Shown: one piece after another, positions 41,834 to 52,586 of the stretch
Numbering within the stretch: the stretch's first letter is position 1
Layout: each line of letters opens with the position of its first letter
NCBI GenBank assembly: GCA_902801205.1
Contig: CADCHE010000006.1
Location: 1 to 64,000 of the forward strand
Reading direction: 5' to 3'
DNA: 64,000 nucleotides
Source: an uncultured Bacteroidia bacterium
GTDB taxonomy: Bacteria > Bacteroidota > Bacteroidia > Bacteroidales > UBA932
Made by a program: the position numbers and the translations under genes
Notes under the pieces: model-generated
What the model was told of the DNA's origin: nothing
What the model saw: the letters and a program-made list of their open reading frames with translations, nothing else
The model's database searches: none

Positions 41834-44317
41834 ATGCCTAAATCACTTTACATTGATCCCAATGTGACGCTGCGTCCCGAGGAGCACGAGTTGAAACTCC
41901 CCTCGATTCCCGTGATGCAGTACAAGAAGACCGTCAAGGAAGAGCTTAAGGAAGGCAACTTCACCAAGGAAGACCTGCTCCGTATCTATCGCGACATGTG
42001 CTACATCCGCGAGTTTGAGACGATGCTCAACCTGGTGAAGACGACGGGCGGCTACAACGGTGTCGCCTACAACAACCCGGGCCCTGCCCACCTTTCCGCC
42101 GGCCAGGAAGCGGCCGCCGTCGGTATGGCTTACTGCCTCGACACGGACGACTTCATCTTCGGCAGCCACCGTTCCCACGGCGAGATCCTCGCCAAGGGCC
42201 TCCGTTCCATCCAGATCCTCCCCGACAAGGAACTCGCCAAGGTCATGGAGGAGTTCTGGGGCGGCGCCACCCTCAACGTGGCCAAGAAAGCCTATGACGG
42301 CAAAGACACCAAGGAACTGGGTATCCGCTTCCTGCTTTACGGAGCGATGGCGGAGATCTTCGCCCGCACGACCGGTTTCAACAAGGGTCTGGGCGGTTCG
42401 ATGCACACCTTCTTCACCCCGTTCGGCATCTATCCGAACAACGCCATCGTGGGTGGCAGCGGCTCCATCGCCGTCGGTGCGGCCCTCTACAAGAAGGTCA
42501 ACCGCAAGAAGGGTATCGTCGTCGCCAACCTCGGTGACGGCGCCATGGCCCGCGGCCCGGTCCTCGAAGGCATGACCTTCGCGTCGATGGACCAGTTCAA
42601 CACCCTGTGGGAGGGTGACATGAAGGGCGGCCTGCCGGTCCTCTTCAACGTGATGGACAACCAGTACGCCATGGGCGGCCAGACCAACGGCGAGACGATG
42701 GGTTACACCTTCCCGGCCCGCCTGGGTGCCGGCTTCAAGGCCGATGCGATGAACGCCGAGCGCGTGAACGGTTACGATCCGCTCGCCGTGATCGATGCCT
42801 TCCGCCGCAAGAAAGCGTACCTGCTCGAGAAGAAAGGTCCGGCCCTCCTGGATGTCGTGACCTACCGTTACAGCGGTCACTCGCCGAGCGACCAGTCTTC
42901 CTACCGTACGAAGGAGGAGATCGCCGCTTGGGAAGCCGAAGACTGCATCGTCGCTTTCGCCAAGAAGCTCATCAAGGCCGGTGTCGCCGACCAGGCTGCC
43001 CTGGACGCCATCCGCGCCACGGTGAACGACAACATCTTCGCCTGCTACAAGCTCGCGATCGACCTGGATCTCTCGCCGCGTATGGACCTCGTGAAAGACA
43101 GCGAGATGCTGGGTGAGATGATGTTCTCCAACCAGAGCATCGACTCCCTCTCCGACGCCAAGCCCGACGTGCTGATGCCCCTCGAGGAGAATCCGCGCGT
43201 GAAGCAGATCGCCGGCAAGGAGCGCTTCTGGCTCGACAAGAACGGCAAGCCCGCCAGCGCGATGAAGACCTACAACTTCCGCGACGGCGTGTTCGAAGCG
43301 GTCGTCGACCGTTTCTACAAGGACGCTTCCCTCATCGCCTACGGTGAGGAGAACCGTGAGTGGGGCGGCGCCTTCGCCGTGTACCGCGGCCTGACCGAGG
43401 CGCTTCCTTACCACCGCCTCTTCAACTCCCCGATCGCCGAAGCCGCAATCATCGGTACGGCCATCGGTTACGCCATGTGCGGCGGCCGCGTGATCCCCGA
43501 GATCATGTACTGCGACTTCCTCGGCTGCTGCGGCGACGAGATCTTCAACCAGCTGCCGAAGTGGCAGGCGATGTCCGGCAACATCCTCAAGATGCCCGTC
43601 GTCGTCCGCGTCTCCGTCGGTTCCAAGTATGGTGCGCAGCACTCCCAGGACTGGACGAGCCTCTGCACCCATATCCCCGGCCTGAAGGTCTGCTTCCCTG
43701 TGACGCCTTACGACGCCAAGGGTCTGATGAACGCCGCGCTCCAGGGCACCGATCCGGTGATCTTCTTCGAGAGCCAGCGTCTCTACGGTATCGGTGAGAA
43801 GTTCCACGAGGGCGGTGTCCCCGAGGGCTACTACGAGATTCCGATCGGCGAGCCGGACATCAAGCGCGAAGGCAAGGACATCACCATCCTGACCATCGGC
43901 GCCACGCTGTACCGTGCGCTCGAGGCGGCTGACAAGCTGAAGGAACAGTACGGAATGGAGGCGGAGGTCATCGACGCCCGCTCCCTCGTGCCGTTCAACT
44001 ACGACAAGGTGCTCGCTTCTGTCAAGAAGACGGGCCGTATCATCATCGCCGGCGATGCGTGCGCCCGGGGTTCCTTCCTCAACGACCTCGCCGCGAACAT
44101 CACCGAAATGGCGTTCGACGACCTCGACGCCGCTCCGGTCGTGCTGGGTTCCCGCAACTGGATCACCCCTTGCCACGAGCTCGAGGAAGCCTTCTTCCCG
44201 CAGCCTGACTGGTTCCTCGACGCGATCAACGAGAAGATCGTCCCGCTCAAGGACTATGTCCCGACAAGCAACCAGACCAGCGCCCAGCAGATCCTCCGTG
44301 CCAAGAAGGGTGTTTAA
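41834..44317 (+). CDS. Thiamine-dependent 2-oxoacid dehydrogenase E1, alpha and beta fused
   Basis: One 827-residue chain carries both E1 subunits. The alpha part (about 1-430) has a TPP motif starting GDGAMARGP and ending near NVMDNQYAMGG. The beta part (about 470-827) has SPIAEAAIIGTAIGYAM and the KYGAQHSQDW region. The order alpha-beta in a single ORF occurs in Bacteroidota. Pyruvate or branched-chain 2-oxoacids are the likely substrates. E1 coming last, after E2 and E3, is an unusual gene order. Confidence 0.93.
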   Translation: MPKSLYIDPNVTLRPEEHELKLPSIPVMQYKKTVKEELKEGNFTKEDLLRIYRDMCYIREFETMLNLVKTTGGYNGVAYNNPGPAHLSAGQEAAAVGMAYCLDTDDFIFGSHRSHGEILAKGLRSIQILPDKELAKVMEEFWGGATLNVAKKAYDGKDTKELGIRFLLYGAMAEIFARTTGFNKGLGGSMHTFFTPFGIYPNNAIVGGSGSIAVGAALYKKVNRKKGIVVANLGDGAMARGPVLEGMTFASMDQFNTLWEGDMKGGLPVLFNVMDNQYAMGGQTNGETMGYTFPARLGAGFKADAMNAERVNGYDPLAVIDAFRRKKAYLLEKKGPALLDVVTYRYSGHSPSDQSSYRTKEEIAAWEAEDCIVAFAKKLIKAGVADQAALDAIRATVNDNIFACYKLAIDLDLSPRMDLVKDSEMLGEMMFSNQSIDSLSDAKPDVLMPLEENPRVKQIAGKERFWLDKNGKPASAMKTYNFRDGVFEAVVDRFYKDASLIAYGEENREWGGAFAVYRGLTEALPYHRLFNSPIAEAAIIGTAIGYAMCGGRVIPEIMYCDFLGCCGDEIFNQLPKWQAMSGNILKMPVVVRVSVGSKYGAQHSQDWTSLCTHIPGLKVCFPVTPYDAKGLMNAALQGTDPVIFFESQRLYGIGEKFHEGGVPEGYYEIPIGEPDIKREGKDITILTIGATLYRALEAADKLKEQYGMEAEVIDARSLVPFNYDKVLASVKKTGRIIIAGDACARGSFLNDLAANITEMAFDDLDAAPVVLGSRNWITPCHELEEAFFPQPDWFLDAINEKIVPLKDYVPTSNQTSAQQILRAKKGV

Positions 44318-44329
44318 TCCGATTGTATC

Positions 44330-45607
44330 ATGAAAACGAAAGCTGTACGTTTATATGGTGTCAACGACCTGAGGCTCGAGGAGTTCGAACTTCCGCAGAT
44401 CAAGGAAGACGAGATCCTCGCCAAGGTGGTCAGCGACAGCATCTGCATGTCGACCTACAAAGCCGCGCATCAGGGAACGGCGCACAAGCGCGTCCCCAAC
44501 GATGTGGCGGAGAATCCTACCATCGTCGGCCACGAGTTCTCCGGTGAGATCATCGAGGTGGGCGCCAAGTGGAAGGATGCGTTCAAGCCCGGAGACAAGT
44601 TCTCCATCCAGCCGGCCCTCAACTATGAAAAAGGCCCGGTCGGTATCTACTCCGCTCCCGGCTACTCCTACAAGTACATCGGCGGTGACGCGACCTACAT
44701 CGTCATTCCTGCCGAGGTGATGGAGCAGGGCTGCCTGCTGCCCTTCAAGGGCGAAGGCTTCTATCCCGCTTCCCTGAGCGAGCCGCTTTCCTGCGTGATC
44801 GGTGCCATGCATGCGCACTATCACACGACGAACGGTTCCTATGTCCACCAGATGGAGATCAAGGATGGCGGCAAGATGGCGCTGCTCGCCGGCGTCGGCC
44901 CGATGGGTCTCGCGATGATCAACTATGTGCTGCACCGTGAAGACCGTCATCCTTCCCTGTTCGTGGTCACGGACATCGACCAGGCCCGCTTGGACCGCGC
45001 CGCCACCTTGTATACCAAGGAGTTCGCGGCCTCCAAGGGCATCGACCTCCGCTACGTGAACACCGGTGCCGTCGAGGACCCGGTGGCCTGCCTGCGTGAG
45101 ATCTCCGGCGGTACCGGCTTCGACGACGTCGTCGTCATGGCCCCCGTGCCGGCCGTGGTCGTCCAGGGTGACGAGATCCTCGGTCATGACGGCTGCCTGG
45201 ACTTCTTCTCCGGGCCTGGCAAGACCGACTTCAAGGCTCCGTTCAACTTCTACAACGTCCACTACAATTCCACGCATATCGTGGGAACGAGCGGCGGCAA
45301 TACCGACGACATGAAGGAGGCGCTCCACCTGATGGGCAAGGGCATGGACCCGGCCGGTCTGGTGACCCACATCGGCGGTCTGGGCGCGGTGGTCGAGACC
45401 ACCCTCAACCTCCCGAACATCCCCGGTGGCAAGAAACTGATCTACACGCACGTGGACATGCCGCTGACGGCGATCGCTGACTTCGCGGAGAAGGGCAAGA
45501 CCAACCCGGTCTACGCCGAACTCGACCGTCTCTGCAAGGCCCACTTCGGCCTGTGGAACGTCGAAGCCGAGAAGTATCTGCTCGCCAACGCGGACAAGCT
45601 CGCATAA
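44330..45607 (+). CDS. Zinc-type medium-chain dehydrogenase (MDR family)
   Basis: A 425-residue alcohol/polyol-dehydrogenase-like protein. The GroES-like half has SICMSTYK and GHEFSGEIIEVG; the nucleotide-binding half starts LLAGVGPMGLAMINYVL. It resembles the sorbose-1-phosphate reductase-like branch more than classical alcohol dehydrogenases, but the substrate is not determinable. It follows E1 by 12 bases and ends before a terminator, so it belongs to the oxoacid dehydrogenase operon, suggesting linked redox metabolism. Confidence 0.82.
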   Translation: MKTKAVRLYGVNDLRLEEFELPQIKEDEILAKVVSDSICMSTYKAAHQGTAHKRVPNDVAENPTIVGHEFSGEIIEVGAKWKDAFKPGDKFSIQPALNYEKGPVGIYSAPGYSYKYIGGDATYIVIPAEVMEQGCLLPFKGEGFYPASLSEPLSCVIGAMHAHYHTTNGSYVHQMEIKDGGKMALLAGVGPMGLAMINYVLHREDRHPSLFVVTDIDQARLDRAATLYTKEFAASKGIDLRYVNTGAVEDPVACLREISGGTGFDDVVVMAPVPAVVVQGDEILGHDGCLDFFSGPGKTDFKAPFNFYNVHYNSTHIVGTSGGNTDDMKEALHLMGKGMDPAGLVTHIGGLGAVVETTLNLPNIPGGKKLIYTHVDMPLTAIADFAEKGKTNPVYAELDRLCKAHFGLWNVEAEKYLLANADKLA

Positions 45608-47302
<1,695 letters not shown>

Positions 47303-47304
47303 GG

Positions 47305-47568
47305 ATGGAAAGGCGCTCGGTGGACATATTGCTGGAAATCATTTCGCCGGAAAAGGTGCTGGTACACCGGATGGTGCGCAGCGTCGAGCTGCCGGGCACC
47401 CTCGGGCGTTTCGAAGTGCTCCATGACCATGCGCCCCTGATTTCTTCCCTCACGGAAGGGAACATCACCTTCTCCTCCGGCGATGTCCCGGAGCAGGTCA
47501 GGATCGCTTCCGGCTTCGTGGAAGTATGTGAGAACCATGTTATTGCCTGTGTAGAACCATGCGCCTGA
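47305..47568 (+). CDS. atpC: F1 ATP synthase epsilon subunit (short form)
   Basis: Only the N-terminal beta-sandwich is present (87 residues, against about 139 in E. coli): LLEIISPEKVLVHRMV and LGRFEVLHDHAPLISSL match the family. The inhibitory C-terminal helices are absent, as in other Bacteroidota. It starts two bases after atpD, and its last ten bases overlap atpB. Confidence 0.92.
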   Translation: MERRSVDILLEIISPEKVLVHRMVRSVELPGTLGRFEVLHDHAPLISSLTEGNITFSSGDVPEQVRIASGFVEVCENHVIACVEPCA

Positions 47569-48626
47569 AGTACTTTCTCCTGCTGTTGCTGTTCCCGCTG
47601 GCCTGCCTGCCCGTCTCCGGTGCGGCGGACCCGCAGGAACTGGACATGGACGAGTATCTCTACGGGCACATCCGTGATGCCTACGAATGGCACATCACTA
47701 CGGTGAACGGCCATCCGGTCAGCATCCCGCTGCCGGTCATCCTCTACAGCAAGGCTTCCGGCTGGCACTGCTTCTCCTCCCGGCACCTGGAGGGAGGGGA
47801 GTCCTGGCAGGGCTTCTTCATCGCTCCTGCCGGTGAGAAATACGAAAACAAGATCGTCGAGCGCGGTCCCGGCGGCGACCTGGTCCGTCCGCTGGACTTC
47901 TCCATCACCAAGAACGTCCTCGGCCTGATGTTCAACTGCACCTTGCTGCTGGTGATCGTGCTGGGCTGCGCCCGTTGGTACCGCCGGCACGACGCGCGGG
48001 AGGAGGTCCCCTCGGGCGGCGTCGGCCTGATGGAAATGCTGGTGACGATGGTGGAGGACGACATCATCAAGGACTGCGTCGGCGAGGACTACAAGCGCTA
48101 TTCCCCCTACCTGCTGACGGCCTTCTTCTTCATCTTCCTGAACAACCTGATGGGCATCGTGCCCTTTTTCCCCGGCGGCGCGAACATCACCGGCAACATC
48201 GCCGTGACGCTCGTGCTCGCCATGTTCACCTTCTTCGCCGTGAACCTGTTCGGCAACCGGCACTACTGGAAGGACATCCTCTGGCCCGACGTGCCGACCT
48301 GGCTGAAAGTCCCCGTGCCCCTGATGCCCGTCATCGAGATCATCGGCATGTTCACCAAGCCGTTCAGCCTGATGGTCCGTCTCTTTGCGAACATCCTCGC
48401 CGGGCACCTGATGATCCTCGGCGTGGTCGCCGTCATCTTCCTGACCGCCGAACTGGGAACGGCCATCAATGCCGGGCTGAGTGCTGTCGCCATCTGCCTG
48501 GGCGTCTTCATGGATATCCTGGAACTGCTGGTCGCCTTCATCCAGGCCTACGTGTTCACCATGCTTTCGGCGGTGTTCATCGGCCTTTCGCGCCAGCATC
48601 CTGAAAAAGAAATCAATACGGATTAA
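47559..48626 (+). CDS. atpB: F0 ATP synthase subunit a
   Basis: The proton channel subunit. A signal-like segment and a periplasmic stretch of about 90 residues precede five or more membrane helices, an N-terminal extension typical of the phylum. The essential arginine is Arg274 in SLMVRLFANILAGH. The C-terminal LVAFIQAYVFTMLSAVF helix is conserved. The 355 residues overlap atpC at the start. Confidence 0.95.
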   Translation: MRLKYFLLLLLFPLACLPVSGAADPQELDMDEYLYGHIRDAYEWHITTVNGHPVSIPLPVILYSKASGWHCFSSRHLEGGESWQGFFIAPAGEKYENKIVERGPGGDLVRPLDFSITKNVLGLMFNCTLLLVIVLGCARWYRRHDAREEVPSGGVGLMEMLVTMVEDDIIKDCVGEDYKRYSPYLLTAFFFIFLNNLMGIVPFFPGGANITGNIAVTLVLAMFTFFAVNLFGNRHYWKDILWPDVPTWLKVPVPLMPVIEIIGMFTKPFSLMVRLFANILAGHLMILGVVAVIFLTAELGTAINAGLSAVAICLGVFMDILELLVAFIQAYVFTMLSAVFIGLSRQHPEKEINTD

Positions 48627-48646
48627 TCATTTAATACAGAATCGTT

Positions 48647-48901
48647 ATGTTGACACTTTCCACTATTCTGCTGCAGGCAGCCGCCGGACTTTCCCTCGGG
48701 AAGGTAGGTGCTGCGCTGGGTGCCGCTGTGGCCGCTTTCGCCGCCGCCTTCGGTATCGGTAAGATTGGCCAGGCTTCCCTGGAAGCCGGTGCGCGCCAGC
48801 CTGAACAGGCCGGCCACTACCGGATGACGGCCATCATCGTCAGCGCGCTGATCGAAGGCGCCTGCTTGTTTGCCATCGCTGTCTGTCTGATTGCCAAGTA
48901 G
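48647..48901 (+). CDS. atpE: F0 ATP synthase subunit c
   Basis: A two-helix hairpin of 84 residues. The polar loop is ARQPEQ (49-54), and the proton-carrying carboxylate is Glu70 in SALIEGACLF. The positions that form a sodium site in Ilyobacter (Gln in helix 1, Ser/Thr after the Glu) are Ile and Gly here, so proton coupling is expected. Confidence 0.96.
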   Translation: MLTLSTILLQAAAGLSLGKVGAALGAAVAAFAAAFGIGKIGQASLEAGARQPEQAGHYRMTAIIVSALIEGACLFAIAVCLIAK

Positions 48902-48905
48902 TCTT

Positions 48906-49424
48906 ATGTCGTTGATTACGCCCGATTTCGGTCTGTTGGTATGGATGACGCTGATCTTCAGCATCGTCCTGTTCATCCTGGCCAAATGGGGGTTCCCGAT
49001 GATCACGCGGTCCGTCCGGGAACGGGCGGAACGGATCAGCGCATCGATCCGCAAGGCGAAGGAGGCGGAGGACGCTCTCCGGAACCTGGCCGAACAGCAG
49101 GCTCGCCTGGTGGAAAGCGCCAAGGCGGAGCAGCTGCGGATCCTGCAGGAGGCGGCCGCCTCCCGGGACGCACTGATCGAACAGGCAAAGGCGCAGGCGC
49201 AGGACGAAGCCGGAAAGATCCTCTCCCGTGCGCGGGAGGAGATCGCCGCCGAAAAGGAAACGGCGCTCCGGGAGATCCGTTCCCTGGTCGCCGACCTTTC
49301 CGTCGACGTGGCCGAGAAGGTACTCCGCGAGGAACTCTCCGCCGAAGGGCGTCAGGAAGCCTACATCGGCCGGCTGGTGGATGAACTGACTGCCGTCCAG
49401 ACGGGTGGCGATCCCAAGAACTGA
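48906..49424 (+). CDS. atpF: F0 ATP synthase subunit b
   Basis: The peripheral stalk. One N-terminal membrane helix (about 7-27, FGLLVWMTLIFSIVLFILA) is followed by a long charged coiled coil. The start at 48906 (MSLITPDFG) was preferred over an upstream codon at 48891 that overlaps atpE. The 172 residues are normal. It is followed after five bases by atpH. Confidence 0.94.
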   Translation: MSLITPDFGLLVWMTLIFSIVLFILAKWGFPMITRSVRERAERISASIRKAKEAEDALRNLAEQQARLVESAKAEQLRILQEAAASRDALIEQAKAQAQDEAGKILSRAREEIAAEKETALREIRSLVADLSVDVAEKVLREELSAEGRQEAYIGRLVDELTAVQTGGDPKN

Positions 49425-49429
49425 CGGGA

Positions 49430-49987
49430 ATGAACGCGTCGCTGGTTGCATCAAGGTACGCCAAGGCGTTGCTGCTCCGGGTCGGTGAGACCGGGGGCGG
49501 TCCTCGGGTGTATGCCCAGGCCCGTGCCCTGGAACGTGCTTTCGCGGGTGTCCCCTCCCTGCGCGACCACCTGGAAGAGAATCCGGAGATCACCGAGGCG
49601 CAGCGGCGTTCGCTGCTGCAGGCCGCGGTGGGCGCCGATCCCCTCGCTCCGGAATGGGAGGCGCTCTTCCGCCTGATGGAGCGGAACGGGCGGATGCCGG
49701 TCCTGCAACTGGTTGTGAACAGTTTCATCCGTCAGTACCTCCGTTCGGAGGGGAAGGTGCATGCCACGCTGCGCACCGTCAAGGCGTCCCGGGACCTGGA
49801 GGAGGCGGTCCGCCGGACGGTTTCCGCCCGGACGGGCTGGGAACTGGAACTGGAAACCGAGGAAGATCCTTCCTTGCTGGGCGGCTTTGTGCTCGAAGTG
49901 GATGACCTGTTGCTGGATGCCAGCGTCAAGCACCAACTGGATGCGGTGCGGCGTGCTTTCGCCGAGCAGAACCGCAGAATCGTTTGA
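49430..49987 (+). CDS. atpH: F1 ATP synthase delta subunit
   Basis: The stalk cap joining F1 to b. It starts VASRYAKALL, matching the family, with the helical N-terminal domain and a C-terminal GGFVLEVDDLLLDASVKHQL segment that matches the delta signature GGxxxxxGDxxxDxSxxxxL with small changes. The 185 residues sit between b and alpha. Confidence 0.94.
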   Translation: MNASLVASRYAKALLLRVGETGGGPRVYAQARALERAFAGVPSLRDHLEENPEITEAQRRSLLQAAVGADPLAPEWEALFRLMERNGRMPVLQLVVNSFIRQYLRSEGKVHATLRTVKASRDLEEAVRRTVSARTGWELELETEEDPSLLGGFVLEVDDLLLDASVKHQLDAVRRAFAEQNRRIV

Positions 49988-50005
49988 TTTTATCGAATCT
50001 ACAAG

Positions 50006-51610
50006 ATGCAGAACAACAATATCAATCCGAGCGAGATCTCCGAAGTGCTGCTCGAGCAACTCCGGTCGATTGACACGTCCCTCCATTTCGAGGAGGTGGG
50101 GAAAGTGCTCCAGGTCAGCGACGGCGTCGCCCGCATGTACGGGTTGACCAACGCAGAGGCGGGTGAACTGCTCGCCTTCGAGTCCGGGGTGATGGGCGTC
50201 GTGATGAACCTCGAACAGGACAATGTCGGTGCGGTCCTCCTGGGCCCGACGGACAGTGTCAAGGAGGGCATGACCGTCCGGCGGACCGGCCGGATCGCTT
50301 CCATCCCGGTGAGCGAGAAGATGCTGGGCCGGGTCGTGGACCCGCTCGGGAATCCGCTGGACGGGAAGGGACGCATCGACGGCCCCGCAACCGACATGCC
50401 GCTGGAGCGGAAGGCCCCCGGGGTCATTTTCCGCCAGCCTGTGACCGAGCCCTTGCAGACGGGCCTGAAAGCCATCGATGCCATGATCCCGATTGGCCGG
50501 GGCCAGCGCGAACTCATCATCGGCGACCGCCAGACGGGCAAGACGTCCATCGCCATCGACACCATCATCAACCAGCGTTCGAACTTTCTCGCCGGCGACC
50601 CCGTCTACTGCATCTACGTGGCGGTCGGCCAGAAGGGTTCCACCGTGGCGGGCATCGTGGAAACGCTCCGCGCCCGGGGTGCGATGGACTATACCGTCGT
50701 CGTGGCGGCCACCGCTGCCGACCCGGCCGCCCTGCAGTACTTCGCTCCGTTTGCCGGCGCCGCCATCGGCGAGTATTTCCGCGACACGGGCCGCCATGCC
50801 CTGGTCGTGTATGACGACCTTTCGAAGCAGGCCGTCGCCTACCGTGAAGTCTCCCTTATCCTGCGCCGGCCTTCGGGTCGTGAAGCCTATCCGGGCGACG
50901 TTTTCTACCTCCATTCCCGGCTGCTGGAACGGGCGGCGAAGATCATCGGCCAGCAGGAGGTCGCCGAGCAGATGAACGACCTGCCGGAGTCGCTCCGGGG
51001 CCGTGTCAAGGCGGGTGGCTCCCTGACGGCCCTGCCCATCATCGAGACGCAGGCCGGCGACGTTTCCGCCTACATCCCCACCAATGTGATCTCCATCACG
51101 GACGGCCAGATCTACCTGGAATCCGCCCTCTTCAACCAGGGCTTCCGCCCGGCCATCAACGTGGGAATCTCGGTTTCCCGTGTCGGCGGATCCGCCCAGG
51201 TGAAGTCGATGAAGAAGGTGGCAGGCACCCTGAAGATCGACCAGGCGCAATACGGCGAGCTGGAAGCCTTCTCGAAATTCTCTTCCGACGTGGACAAGGT
51301 GACGGAGATGGCCCTCGACAAGGGCCGTAAAAACAACCAGCTGCTGATCCAGCCCCAGTACAGCCCCATGCCGGTCGGAGAGCAGGTCGCCATCCTGTAC
51401 TGCGGTACCCACGGCCTGATGCGCACCATCCGGCTGGACCAGGTCCGCACGTTCCAGGACCTCTTCCTGGACCGGATGCGTTCCCTGCATGCAAAGGATG
51501 TCCTCGAGCCGCTGGCTGCCGGAATGCTCAGTCCCGAGATCACCCGTATCATCGAAAAGGAAGCGGAGGCCGTGGCGCTTTCGCTCCGCAGTACCCCTGA
51601 ACGGGCCTAA
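50006..51610 (+). CDS. atpA: F1 ATP synthase alpha subunit
   Basis: The non-catalytic nucleotide-binding subunit. Walker A is GDRQTGKT (173-180), and the segment [13 protein letters not shown] and the alpha-type [19 protein letters not shown] are conserved. The 534 residues are normal. It lies 18 bases after atpH and 12 before atpG. Confidence 0.97.
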   Translation: MQNNNINPSEISEVLLEQLRSIDTSLHFEEVGKVLQVSDGVARMYGLTNAEAGELLAFESGVMGVVMNLEQDNVGAVLLGPTDSVKEGMTVRRTGRIASIPVSEKMLGRVVDPLGNPLDGKGRIDGPATDMPLERKAPGVIFRQPVTEPLQTGLKAIDAMIPIGRGQRELIIGDRQTGKTSIAIDTIINQRSNFLAGDPVYCIYVAVGQKGSTVAGIVETLRARGAMDYTVVVAATAADPAALQYFAPFAGAAIGEYFRDTGRHALVVYDDLSKQAVAYREVSLILRRPSGREAYPGDVFYLHSRLLERAAKIIGQQEVAEQMNDLPESLRGRVKAGGSLTALPIIETQAGDVSAYIPTNVISITDGQIYLESALFNQGFRPAINVGISVSRVGGSAQVKSMKKVAGTLKIDQAQYGELEAFSKFSSDVDKVTEMALDKGRKNNQLLIQPQYSPMPVGEQVAILYCGTHGLMRTIRLDQVRTFQDLFLDRMRSLHAKDVLEPLAAGMLSPEITRIIEKEAEAVALSLRSTPERA

Positions 51611-51622
51611 GCAATTGCCGCC

Positions 51623-52570
51623 ATGCCGTCACTGAAAGAGATCAACAACCGGATCGCCTCTGTCCGCAGTACGCTGAAAATCACTTCGGCAATGAAGATG
51701 GTGGCATCCGCGAAACTGCACAAGGCGCAGCAGGCCATCGGCAATATGCTGCCTTATGAGCAGTTGCTGCTCCGGGTCCTAGAAGACCTTTCTGCGCATG
51801 TGGCTGCCCTGGCCGCCGGAAAGACCGAGCAGCGTCCGGCGCATTTGTTGACGGTCCAGCGTCCCGTGCACCGCGTGGCTATTGTCGCCTTCTCATCCAA
51901 CACCTCCCTTTGCGGCGCGTTCAACGCCTCCATCATCCGCGAGACCCTGTCCGTGATCCGTGAATACCGTGACGCGGGCTTGGCGGAGGAAGACATCGAT
52001 GTGTTTCCCGTCGGCCGGAAGATGGCCGATGCCATGCGCAAAAACGGCCATCCCTGCGCGGAGGATTATTCCGCCATGGCGGAACATCCGTCCTATGCGG
52101 CGGCCGCCGCACTTTCCGACCTGTTGCAGGAGGGCTTCGCTGCCGGTCGTTTCGACCGCGTAGAACTGGTCTATAACCATTACCAGTCGAACGCCTCCCA
52201 GCCCTGTGCCCGGCGGGTGTTCCTTCCCTTGGAATCCGGTGCGGCTCCTTCTGTCAGCATGCCTGGGAAGGTGCCTGCGGGATCCTCCCGCGAGATGCTC
52301 CCGCAGGCGCGCAATCCGGAAGACTACCTGGTCGAACCCGATCCGGAGACGCTGCTCGCCCAACTCCGGCCGCAGGTGCTCCGCCTGGGCATCTATACGA
52401 CGCTGCTGGACAGCAACGCGGCCGAGCATGCGGCGCGGACCGTGGCCATGCAGACTGCGACCGACAACGGGGAGCAACTGCTCTCCGAACTGACTTTGGA
52501 ATACAACAAGGGCCGCCAGCAGAAGATTACGAACGAGATCCTCGATATCGTCGGCGGTTCTTTCGCTTAA
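51623..52570 (+). CDS. atpG: F1 ATP synthase gamma subunit
   Basis: The central rotor shaft. Both conserved ends are present: LKEINNRIASVRSTLKITSA at the start and the C-terminal AMQTATDNGEQLLSELTLEY, INEILDI-type helix. A Pro-rich insertion in the middle (about residues 210-240) brings it to 315 residues. It is the last gene of the operon; the NamZ-like gene starts 16 bases later. Confidence 0.95.
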   Translation: MPSLKEINNRIASVRSTLKITSAMKMVASAKLHKAQQAIGNMLPYEQLLLRVLEDLSAHVAALAAGKTEQRPAHLLTVQRPVHRVAIVAFSSNTSLCGAFNASIIRETLSVIREYRDAGLAEEDIDVFPVGRKMADAMRKNGHPCAEDYSAMAEHPSYAAAAALSDLLQEGFAAGRFDRVELVYNHYQSNASQPCARRVFLPLESGAAPSVSMPGKVPAGSSREMLPQARNPEDYLVEPDPETLLAQLRPQVLRLGIYTTLLDSNAAEHAARTVAMQTATDNGEQLLSELTLEYNKGRQQKITNEILDIVGGSFA

Positions 52571-52586
52571 ACGGAAAAGTCTTATT

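Noticed and set aside
48647..48901. Sodium-type c subunit because of a Gln in helix 1
   Set aside because: Counting from the RQPE loop, the Gln is five residues away from the sodium-ligand position, and Gly follows the carboxylate.
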